Source of the DNA: Amorphoplanes digitatis
GTDB lineage: Bacteria > Actinomycetota > Actinomycetes > Mycobacteriales > Micromonosporaceae
Direction: 5' to 3'
Length of the DNA stretch: 64,000 nucleotides
Assembly (NCBI RefSeq): GCF_014205335.1
Contig: NZ_JACHNH010000001.1
Location: 2,226,501 to 2,290,500, forward strand
Positions 26,101 through 64,000 of the stretch are shown piece after piece (the stretch's first letter is position 1; each line of letters opens with the position of its first letter). A program made the translations under genes and the position numbers. The notes beneath the pieces are model-generated. The model had not been told where the DNA came from and did no database searches. It was given only the letters and a program-made list of their open reading frames with translations.

Positions 26101-29100
26101 GGCCACGGGCCGGCCTTCACCGGCCTGCGCGCGGTCTGGCTGCACGCTGACGAGGCGTACGCCGAGGTCGCCCTCCCCGAGCCGGTGGCCGGCGACGCGC
26201 AGTACTTCGGCGTCCACCCCGCCCTGCTCGCGTCGATCACCCACGTGACCGGGCTGCTCGGCCTCGACGACGAGCTTCAGCCGGGCCGCTGGGGCGGGGT
26301 CACCCTGCACGCGGCCGGCGCCACCACGCTGCGCGCCCGGATCGTGCGGCGGGGCGCCGACCGGGTCGAGATCGCCGCCGTGGACCCGACCGGCGCACCC
26401 GTGCTGTCGGTGCGGGAGCTCACCCTGCACCGGCCGCGCACCGTAGCGGCCGCCGCGCGGCTGCCGCTGTTCCGGATGGACTGGCCGGCCGTGGAGGCGC
26501 CGACCCCGTCGTCCGTCCGGCACGCCGTGCTCGGCGACTCGGTGGCCGAGCTGCCGTCCGACGTCGAGGTGGTCGTGGTGCCGGTGACCGGCGACCTGGC
26601 CGACGTGATCGCCTCCACCCACCGGGTGACCGGGCGGGTGCTCGACGCGGCACAGGCATTCCTCGCGGACACCCGGCTGATGAACGCCCGGATGCTGTTC
26701 GTCACCGACGGCGCAATCGCCGCCGACGAGGGCGAGCCGATCCGGGACGTGCCGGCCGCCGCGGTGTGGGGACTAGTCCGTTCCGCGTACGCGGAGAACC
26801 CCGACCGTTTCCTCATCGTGGACACCGCCGACCCGGCCGCGTTCCTGCCGCTGCTCGCAGGCGTCACCGCCGACGGCGACCAGCAGTTCGCGGTCCGCGG
26901 CGGCGTGGTGAGGGTGGGCCGGATGGCACGCCTCGCCTCGGCCGACGCCCTGCTGCCCCCGGCGGGCGGCGCCTGGCGGCTGGTCCGCCACGGTGACGAC
27001 GTGGCGCTGACCCCGTGCCCCGAGGTGTGGGAGCCGCTGGACGCGTCCATGGTCCGCATCGACGTCTTCGCCGCGGCGCTGGGCCCGGCGCAGCAGGACA
27101 CCGAGGGGCCGCTGGGCCGCACGGTGGCCGGCATCGTCACCGAGGTCGGCGCCGGCCGGTGCGGCTTCAACCCCGGCGACCGGGTGATGGGCCTGGTGGC
27201 CGGCGGCGTGGGCCCGATCGCGGTGGCCGACGCCGGTTCCCTGGTCGCGATGCCGCAGCAGTGGTCCTGGGCCGAGGCGGCGGCCGCCGCCACCGACCCG
27301 GATCCGGCCCGCCCGGCCGTCGTGAACGCCTGGGACGTGCGCCGGGCCCGCGCCGCGCTGCGCACGCCCGCGGCCGGCCCGCTGGTGCTGGAGATGCCCC
27401 GCCGCTGGCACCGGGAGGGCACCGTGCTGATCACCGGCGGCACCGGCGCGCTCGGCCGGCACTTCGCCCGCCGGCTTGTCGCCAACGGCGCACGCAACCT
27501 GCTGCTCACCAGCCGCCGCGGCCCGCACGCGCCGGGCGCGAGCGAGCTGGAGGCAGAGCTGGACGCGCTGGGCGCCTCGGTGCGGATCGTGGCCTGCGAC
27601 CCGGCCGACCGGGAGCAGGCCGCCGCGCTCGTCGCCGGCATCCCGCCGACGCAGCCGCTCACCGCGGTCTTCAACATCGCCGGCGTGCTCGACGACGCGA
27701 TCCTCACCTCGCTGACCCCGCGGCGGATGGAGCGGGTGCTGCGCCCCAAGGTGGACGCGGCGTGGAATCTGCACGAGCTGACCCGCGACATGGGCGTGGC
27801 CGCGTTCGTGTCGTTCTCCTCCGGCGCCGCCATGATGGGCAACCCCGGCCAGGGAAACTACGCCGCGGCGAACGCGTTCCTGGACGCGCTGGCGCACTAC
27901 CGCCAGGGCGAGGGGCTGGCCGGCCTGACCCTCGCCTGGGGGCCGTGGGACGACACGGACGGCATGACCGGCGCGATGACCGACACCGACCTGCAGCGGA
28001 TGCGGGCCAGCGGCATGCCGCCGCTGGGGGTGGACGAGGGCCTCGACCTGTACGACACGGCGATCGGCTCGTACAGCCCGTACGTCGCCCCGCTGGCCAT
28101 GGTCTCGGGCCCCGCCGCCCCAGGTGCGTTCGTGCCGCCGCTGTTCCGCGGCCTGGTCCGGACGGCCCGCCGCGCCGCCGCCACCGCCGAGGCCGGCGGC
28201 GCGGCGCTGACCAGGCAGCTGTCCCGGCTGGACGGCGCCGACCGGGCCCGGATGCTGGTGGACATCGTGCGCACCGAGGCCGCCGCGGTGCTCGGGCACG
28301 CCACGTCCGACGCGGTCGACGCCGAGCGCAACTTCTACGAGCTGGGCTTCGACTCGCTGACCGCGGTGGAGCTGCGCAACCGGCTCAGCGTGGCCACCGG
28401 ACTGCGGCTGCCCGCGACGGTCATCTTCGACAGCAAGACCCCGGCGGAACTGGCCGGCTGGATCCGCGCCGAGCTGGCCACCCAGGAGGGCGCCGACCCG
28501 GACCTGGCCGCGGCGGCCGGCGGCGAGCCGGAACGCGACTCGCTGGAGCGGCTGTTCCTGGACGCGCTCGCCGACGGCAAGGTGCGCGAGGCGCAGCGGA
28601 TGCTGGCCACCCTCGCCGCGCTGCGCCCGGCCTTCGAGTACGCCTCGGAGCTTGAGGACCTGCCGCTGCCGGTGAACCTGGCCGAGGGCGCCGGCTCGCC
28701 GAAGCTGATCTGCATCCCCGCGCCGACCGCGAACTCCGGCCCGCACCAGTACTCCCGGCTGGCCGCGCACTTCCGCGGCGAGAGCGACGTGTCCGCGCTG
28801 CCGCTGATCGGCTTCGCCACCGGCGAGCGACTGCCGGACAACGCCGACGTCGCCGTGCGGGTGATCGCGGAGAGTGCGCTGAGGGCCAGCGACGGCAAGC
28901 CGTTCGTCCTGGTCGGACACTCCTCCGGCGGGTCGCTGGCGTACGCCGCGGCGGGCGTGCTGGAGAGCACCTGGGGCGTGCGGCCCAGCGCGGTCATCCT
29001 GCTGGACACGCTCAGCTTCCAGCACAACGACGACGAGGGCGTCGACTACGGCGGCATGATGCGGCTCAACTTCGCCGGCGGTGGCGACGCCGCCCCGGTG

Positions 29101-29367
29101 CGGCTGACCAACTCCCGGCTGTCCGCGATGGGCCGCTGGATGGTGCTGCTCAACCGGATGGAGGTCGCGCACACCACCGCGCCGGTGCTGTCCATCCGGT
29201 GTACCCGGGAAAGCGTCGCGGGCAGCGTCGCGGACCTCACCCCGATCGTCGACGGCGCGGTCGTCCGGCCGATCGACGCCGACCACCTGTCCCTGGTACG
29301 CGAGGACTCGAAGCAGACCGCCGCCCTGATGCTCCAGTGGCTGGGCGGCCTCGCGGACAAGCCTTAG
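14038..29367 (+). CDS. PKS-C: trimodular type I polyketide synthase with terminal thioesterase
   Basis: This 5109-residue protein starts at the ATG 8 nt after GGAAGG (14024-14029). A short docking helix ([10 protein letters not shown]) leads into the first KS at residue 34. Module C1 is KS-AT-DH(dead)-KR-ACP (Ser1539). Module C2 is KS-AT-KR(dead)-ACP (Ser2977). Module C3 is KS-AT-DH(impaired)-ER(gutted)-KR-ACP (Ser4773), followed by a TE from about residue 4880 with GHSSG (Ser4962), Asp4990 and His5083. All three ATs are malonyl type (HAFH). The protein should carry out the last three extensions and release the chain by macrolactonisation or hydrolysis. It is the only protein in the window with a TE, so it acts last although two more PKS genes follow it. 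Three different kinds of reductive-domain decay occur in one protein. Confidence 0.97.
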   Translation: MSDDSKLVDYLKWVTADLHETRRRLEEVESGRQEPIAIVGMACRLPGGVHGPDALWRLVDEGRDGITPFPDDRGWDVAALVGGGGSATGEGGFIAAGDFDAAFFGISPREAVAMDPQQRLLLETSWEAFEHAGIDPASLRGTRTGVFTGASGVDYIGVVMGSREDAEGHATTGLTASVISGRVSYALGLEGPALTVDTACSSSLVALHLAAQALRNGECSLALAGGVTVMATPMGFSGFTRQGGLAPDGRCKAFADAADGTGWAEGVGVLVVEKLSDARRNGHNVLAVVRGSAVNSDGASNGLTAPNGPSQQRVIRQALASAGLAARDVDVVEAHGTGTTLGDPIEAQALLATYGQDRATPLYLGSVKSNIGHTQAAAGVAGVIKMVMAMRHRTVPRTLHVDAPTSHVDWEAGAVRLLTEPLPWPAAERPARAGVSSFGISGTNAHVILEQGDTAAYRPSPAPAVAPWPVSARSEAALDEQIARLRAWVAERPGLSPADVGRSLAVSRARMPHRAVLTGDTVVRGVAAGRRLGVVFSGQGSQRAGMGRDLYERFPVYRAAYDEVAAHLGDLDRGDLDQTGTAQPAIFAVEVALYRLLESWGVRADALGGHSVGEITAAHVAGVLSLADACTLVGARARLMQALPAGGAMIAVRAPESDIDLPEGVSIAAVNGPDSVVLSGPQAAVEAAAGRFERTRRLTVSHAFHSALMEPMLAEFAAVVRGLTLSPPDRDLVSNVTGRIESDLFTDPDYWVRHVRETVRFADGVAAMRAGGVDAFLEAGPDSVLASLIEADLVVPTLRRGRDENESMLAAATALHVGGVDVDFAAWYPDAGAVPLPTYAFDHERYWPRPAVGGDVSGAGLAAAHHPLLGATVSVADADEVILTGLLDPRAQPWLAGRATLPGAAWLEIAIRAGDQVGCDHVRILDLDAALVLGDRPVAVQVRVHAPDADGARRITMHARADGDKWSRHASGILDNAAGRPADPAGEGAEVSLREEDTADAQSYGLHPALLTALFDDDLEPASFSGVVLHSAGANTLHARLRRAGDQIRIAAVDPADAPVLTIDAVTVRAPLAVADGRAYPGSLLTLRWVAPQTEPVPGRPRETDLALVRVHTGGDGGVVAQTHRHTAVTLDTVQRRLAGPRDATLVFVTCGATTGADPAAAAVWGLVRSAQTENPGRFALLDAETDTEVDAVLPLLPALIAAGDEQFVVRDGALRVGRLDRVPADVSTGPSPWAGGGTVLITGGTGGLGSELARHLAAKGVDLVLASRRGPDAPGADQLPGRVVACDLTDRAAVDTLVAGIPELSAVIHTAGVLDDAVVTSLNPQRMDAVLAPKVDAAWNLHEATRDRGLDAFVLFSSISGVMGTAGQANYAAGNVFLDALAAHRRAAGLPAQSLAWSAWAPGAGMTATLGDNDLKRASSGMPPLTVEQGLALFDAATTVDEPYLVPVSLTSTGTRLPGDVPAVLRGLVRSGRRAAATSPGGAATIAGITRELLSRTGAERHAFLLGLVRTEAAAVLGHAAAAAVDARREFRDLGFDSLTAVELRNRLAAVSGLRLPATMVFDYPTPEALAGFLLGELLDERPAADLPGPAPAGAGDDDPIVIVGMACRLPGGVTSPDELWDLVAGGRDGITGFPADRGWDLATLRDGGDGGRGRSATGHGGFLERVADFDAGFFGISPREALAMDPQQRLLLETSWEAFEHAGISPAGLRGSQTGVFAGAGGQDYTQLVMNSREDVEGHASTGLAASVVSGRVSYVLGLEGPAVTVDTACSSSLVALHLAAQALRAGECDLALAAGVTVMSTPMGFSGFTKQGGLAEDGRCKAFADAADGTGWAEGVGVLVVERLSDAIANGHEILAVVRGSAVNSDGASNGLTAPNGPSQQRVIRRALHAARLAPGDVDVVEGHGTGTTLGDPIEAQALLATYGRDREVPLLLGALKSNIGHTQAASGVAGVIKMVMAMRHGVVPRTLHVDRPSTHVDWSAGAVRLVTEPLPWPVVDRPWRAGVSSFGISGTNAHVIIEQAAPAELAPATPAPGPVPLPVSAKSARALDLQIERLQAWLAARPDASPADLGHSLAVTRSPFAHRAVLTGDTIVRGEAAPRRVGVMFSGQGSQRAGMGRGLYARFPVFAAAFDAAAAYLGDVDWDDLDQTGNAQPAIFAVEVALYRLLESWGVRPDVVGGHSVGEIAAAHIAGVLSLEDACTLVTARGRLMQVLPAGGVMVAVQAAEDEIVLPAGVSIAAVNGPDSVVLSGLEEPVMTLASRFERSRKLAVSHAFHSALMDPMLAEFAEVVRGLACHEPAIAMVSTVTGAPVEPGLITDPEYWVRHVRETVRFADGVAAMGADAVVEVGPDSVLSALIDAELVVPTLRRDREEDVALLGAVAALWTAGVELDLGGWFPGARRVPLPTYAFDHRRYWPEPRERPRDEMDAEFWATVENADLRTLADAMAVDTDALGRVLPALATWRRHRRDQSLLDTLRFHEAWRPLAGRTAGSAAGAWIVVGDAADVAAALGGTSLTHPAADRAALAAQLREVTGEPAGIVSVLAAGDDPVGANLVLLQALQDAGIAAPLWCVTREAAGIGETPADPAQAAVWGLGRVAALEYPQHWGGMIDLPATLDDASAGHLRAALAGTDGEDQLAVRPDGVLARRLTPAPAGPADAGWRPRGTVLVTGGTGGRGSHVARWLAEHGAARLVLLSRRGPGAPGVPALEAELRALGADVRVIAGDAGDRDTLAALLAEPGLTAVVHAASDVDDGVLGDLTAARFAAVAAARVRPALLLDELTAGLDLDAFVLFSSVAGSVGSPGRATGAAAGAALDAIAQRRHARGLPATSMSWGAWMGEQDGPAARAGTPLPAVHPDLAVAAMRQAVTAAEPLLTVLDLAQADILDSLVGLRGNAALRELPRAGEAVEAAIVARLQTATATGRLRERLLPMAADGRDALVLDLVRAEAAAVLAHGSPEAVGPRAEFRDLGFDSLTAVELRNRLSAVTGLRLSATMVYDYPTPTALAGYLLAEILGTEPEAVVPLGATRGTSADPIVIVGMACRLPGGVQSPDDLWRLVAGERDGISAFPTDRGWDLHKLAAGGADGQGRSASLEGGFLSGLADFDAAFFGISPREAMAMDPQQRLLLETSWEAFESAGIDPATLAGSPTGVFMGTNGLDYSTLIAQSREDVGSLSGTGLASSVISGRLSYNFGLEGPSFTVDTACSSSLVALHSAVAALRNSECSLALAGGVTVMATPVSFTGFSVDGGLSADGRCKSYSDAADGTSWAEGVGVLVVERQSDAIANGHEILAVVRGTAVNSDGASNGITAPNGPSQQRVIRQALASAGLTFADVDVVEGHGTGTPLGDPIEAQALLATYGRDRDVPLLLGSIKSNIGHTQAASGVAGIIKMVMAMRHALVPRSLHLAEPSSHVDWQAGNIRLLREPAAWPHTDRPWRAGVSSFGISGTNTHVILEQAPAAAPATPAAAADIRPVPLVVSARSGRALDAQLDRLRTWRDEHPHQAPADVAFSLTGRTPFARRAVLDADGTELARGTAGPHRIGVMFSGQGSQRAGMGRGLYERFPGFAAAFDAVTAHLGDVDWDDLDQTGNAQPAIFAVEVALYRLLESWGVRPDIVGGHSVGEIAAAHVAGVLSLEDACALVAARGRLMQALPAGGVMVAVQAGEDEIDLPAGVSIAAVNGPDSVVLSGPEEPVLAYAAGFERSRRLAVSHAFHSSLMDPMLDAFREVVRELTFREPVISMVSTMTGTVADQVTDPEYWVRHVRETVRFADGVAAMGADAVVEVGPDAVLSSLIDAELVVPTLRRDRDEDVALLGAVAALWTAGVELDLGAWFPGARRVPLPTYAFDHERFWPRPLAHSGDVGSVGLTAAMHPLLGAAMTLADTGEVVFTGLLSLRVHPWLADHRVAGQVTLPGSAWLELAVRAGDQVGAERVQDLELHAPLAIGGSAALQVRVGAPDASGVRTVSMHSRPENGDDPWVLHARGSLATGRDRIDFEVPAWPPPYATEADLDGFHEVHGHGPAFTGLRAVWLHADEAYAEVALPEPVAGDAQYFGVHPALLASITHVTGLLGLDDELQPGRWGGVTLHAAGATTLRARIVRRGADRVEIAAVDPTGAPVLSVRELTLHRPRTVAAAARLPLFRMDWPAVEAPTPSSVRHAVLGDSVAELPSDVEVVVVPVTGDLADVIASTHRVTGRVLDAAQAFLADTRLMNARMLFVTDGAIAADEGEPIRDVPAAAVWGLVRSAYAENPDRFLIVDTADPAAFLPLLAGVTADGDQQFAVRGGVVRVGRMARLASADALLPPAGGAWRLVRHGDDVALTPCPEVWEPLDASMVRIDVFAAALGPAQQDTEGPLGRTVAGIVTEVGAGRCGFNPGDRVMGLVAGGVGPIAVADAGSLVAMPQQWSWAEAAAAATDPDPARPAVVNAWDVRRARAALRTPAAGPLVLEMPRRWHREGTVLITGGTGALGRHFARRLVANGARNLLLTSRRGPHAPGASELEAELDALGASVRIVACDPADREQAAALVAGIPPTQPLTAVFNIAGVLDDAILTSLTPRRMERVLRPKVDAAWNLHELTRDMGVAAFVSFSSGAAMMGNPGQGNYAAANAFLDALAHYRQGEGLAGLTLAWGPWDDTDGMTGAMTDTDLQRMRASGMPPLGVDEGLDLYDTAIGSYSPYVAPLAMVSGPAAPGAFVPPLFRGLVRTARRAAATAEAGGAALTRQLSRLDGADRARMLVDIVRTEAAAVLGHATSDAVDAERNFYELGFDSLTAVELRNRLSVATGLRLPATVIFDSKTPAELAGWIRAELATQEGADPDLAAAAGGEPERDSLERLFLDALADGKVREAQRMLATLAALRPAFEYASELEDLPLPVNLAEGAGSPKLICIPAPTANSGPHQYSRLAAHFRGESDVSALPLIGFATGERLPDNADVAVRVIAESALRASDGKPFVLVGHSSGGSLAYAAAGVLESTWGVRPSAVILLDTLSFQHNDDEGVDYGGMMRLNFAGGGDAAPVRLTNSRLSAMGRWMVLLNRMEVAHTTAPVLSIRCTRESVAGSVADLTPIVDGAVVRPIDADHLSLVREDSKQTAALMLQWLGGLADKP
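14137..18790 (+). other. Module C1: KS-AT(malonyl)-DH(dead)-KR-ACP
   Basis: The AT has GHSVG and HAFH. The DH region (about 16626-17250) reads [15 protein letters not shown]: the catalytic His has become Arg, the same four-residue shortening as in B2 is present, and the HPALLD aspartate is Thr (HPALLTALF). The KR keeps LDD, SSISG and ANYAAGN. ACP Ser codon 18652-18654. Predicted outcome: beta-hydroxyl (C7-OH). Confidence 0.9.
19775..20134 (+). repeat. KS repeat shared by modules B2 and C2, copy 2
   Basis: Partner of 10016-10375. The two KS domains also share [18 protein letters not shown] exactly further upstream, at the same offset. Confidence 0.93.
20347..21290 (+). repeat. AT repeat shared by modules C2 and C3, copy 1
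   Basis: This is the whole AT domain, nearly identical to 24667-25598 in long stretches (offset 4320 at the start, 4314 at the end). The third codon positions are richer in T than in the flanking KS and KR DNA. Confidence 0.88.
23146..28500 (+). other. Module C3: KS-AT(malonyl)-DH(impaired)-ER(gutted)-KR-ACP
   Basis: The KS and AT (HAFH) are intact. The DH (about 25659-26440) keeps [10 protein letters not shown], but the second catalytic residue is lost ([10 protein letters not shown], Ala codon 26230-26232) and the usual Y-G-Y-G-P reads HGHGP. From about 26965 to 27405 lies an ER-derived stretch ([19 protein letters not shown], then [11 protein letters not shown]) with the central nucleotide-binding half deleted. 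The KR core (about 27418-28050) has LDD, SSGAA and GNYAAAN and should be active. ACP Ser codon 28354-28356. The most likely outcome is a C3 hydroxyl; residual dehydration cannot be excluded. Confidence 0.87.
24667..25598 (+). repeat. AT repeat shared by modules C2 and C3, copy 2
   Basis: Partner of 20347-21290. The longest matching stretches include the GCGGTGGCGGCGTTGTGGAC region near the C-terminal end of the AT. Confidence 0.88.
28650..29364 (+). other. Thioesterase (TE) domain, chain release
   Basis: This is the C-terminal alpha/beta-hydrolase domain of PKS-C. It begins near [17 protein letters not shown]. The nucleophile elbow GHSSGG has Ser4962 (codon 28921-28923), 28 residues before an Asp in ILLDTLSF (Asp4990, codon 29005-29007), and the His is in DADHLSLV (His5083, codon 29284-29286). 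The spacing matches the Ser-Asp-His triad of macrolide TEs. It releases the full-length chain, probably as a macrolactone given the polyene-polyol architecture. Confidence 0.93.
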
Positions 29368-29398
29368 GGAATTCCGCAGTGCAGATCTTGCAGAGTGG

Positions 29399-29422
29399 TC
29401 AGGCGGGGCCCGGCCCGCCTGA
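29399..29422 (+). terminator. Hairpin in the PKS-C/PKS-D gap (possible terminator or attenuator)
   Basis: TCAGGCGGG (29399-29407) pairs perfectly with CCCGCCTGA (29414-29422) around a 6-nt loop. It sits 31 nt after the PKS-C stop and 12 nt before the PKS-D ribosome site. No T tract follows, so a classical intrinsic terminator is not supported; partial attenuation, transcript stabilisation or chance are all possible. This 79-base gap is the longest in the window. Confidence 0.45.
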
Positions 29423-29434
29423 TGTTCCGCACTC

Positions 29435-29440
29435 GAGAGG
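29435..29440 (+). promoter_or_regulatory. Ribosome binding site of PKS-D
   Basis: GAGAGG lies 6 nt before the ATG at 29447. It differs from the GGAAGG used for PKS-C and PKS-E. Confidence 0.65.
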
Positions 29441-29446
29441 CTGCCG

Positions 29447-44476
<15,030 letters not shown>

Positions 44477-44508
44477 CTCCCGCACGCGCCGCGGCCGAAC
44501 AGCTCAAC

Positions 44509-44514
44509 GGAAGG
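44509..44514 (+). promoter_or_regulatory. Ribosome binding site of PKS-E
   Basis: GGAAGG lies 9 nt before the ATG, in the same ACGGAAGGTT context as PKS-C. The D-E gap is 47 bases with nothing else evident. Confidence 0.75.
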
Positions 44515-44523
44515 TTCCCCGAC

Positions 44524-64000
<19,477 letters not shown>

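Noticed and set aside
26965-27405. A separate zinc-type alcohol dehydrogenase domain in PKS-C
   Set aside because: The ends match PKS enoylreductase edges and the middle is deleted; there is no zinc-binding cluster.
28650-29364. The TE as the end of the gene cluster
   Set aside because: Two further same-strand PKS genes follow within 79 bases and have compatible docking ends, so the cluster continues.
29380-29392. TGCA-GATCT-TGCA mini-palindrome in the C/D gap as an operator
   Set aside because: A 4-bp stem with a 5-nt loop is too short to distinguish from chance.

Overview
The window lies entirely inside a type I modular polyketide synthase (PKS) locus of a high-GC Gram-positive bacterium. 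The third codon positions are almost all G or C, the domain architecture is typical of actinomycetes, and the genes start at ATG behind GGAAGG- or GAGAGG-like ribosome sites. The genus cannot be fixed from this sequence. Five very large genes, here called PKS-A to PKS-E, lie head to tail on the + strand with gaps of -4, 39, 79 and 47 bases and almost certainly form one transcription unit. PKS-A enters from the left edge and PKS-E runs off the right edge. There is no gene-free stretch longer than 79 bases, and no tailoring, regulatory, transport, RNA or mobile-element gene is visible.

Layout: PKS-A (to 4420) supplies one module, KS-AT-KR-ACP. PKS-B (4417-13998) has two modules and PKS-C (14038-29367) has three modules plus a terminal thioesterase (TE). 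All six of these modules carry malonyl-type AT domains. Four of them contain decayed DH regions, one contains a decayed KR and one a gutted ER. PKS-D (29447-44476) has three modules: malonyl/KR; methylmalonyl with a full DH-ER-KR set; methylmalonyl/KR with a dead DH. PKS-E (44524 to the edge) has four consecutive malonyl KS-AT-DH-KR-ACP modules with intact DH and KR catalytic residues, then the start of a fifth module.

How the proteins work together (inference): PKS-E should build at least four conjugated double bonds. PKS-A, -B and -C should build a 1,3-polyol carboxyl end and release it through the TE. PKS-D builds the methyl-branched stretch before the polyene. That is the logic of a polyene-polyol macrolide. 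The likely order is unseen loading module -> D -> E -> further unseen modules -> A -> B -> C-TE, so the gene order (TE gene third of five) is rotated relative to the order of use. Terminal docking segments agree: the A/B pair is of one kind, while the B/C and D/E pairs are of another. Reading backwards from the TE, the carboxyl end is predicted as C3-OH, C5 ketone, C7-OH, C9-OH, C11-OH and C13-OH. The C5 ketone comes from a KR that lost its catalytic Tyr and Lys. I do not recognise a named product.

The modules are mosaics. Several blocks of 100 to about 940 bases are identical or nearly identical between modules, including a perfect 473-bp repeat. Many of these blocks have a codon usage visibly richer in T-ending codons than their surroundings, which suggests recent recombination or gene conversion between modules.
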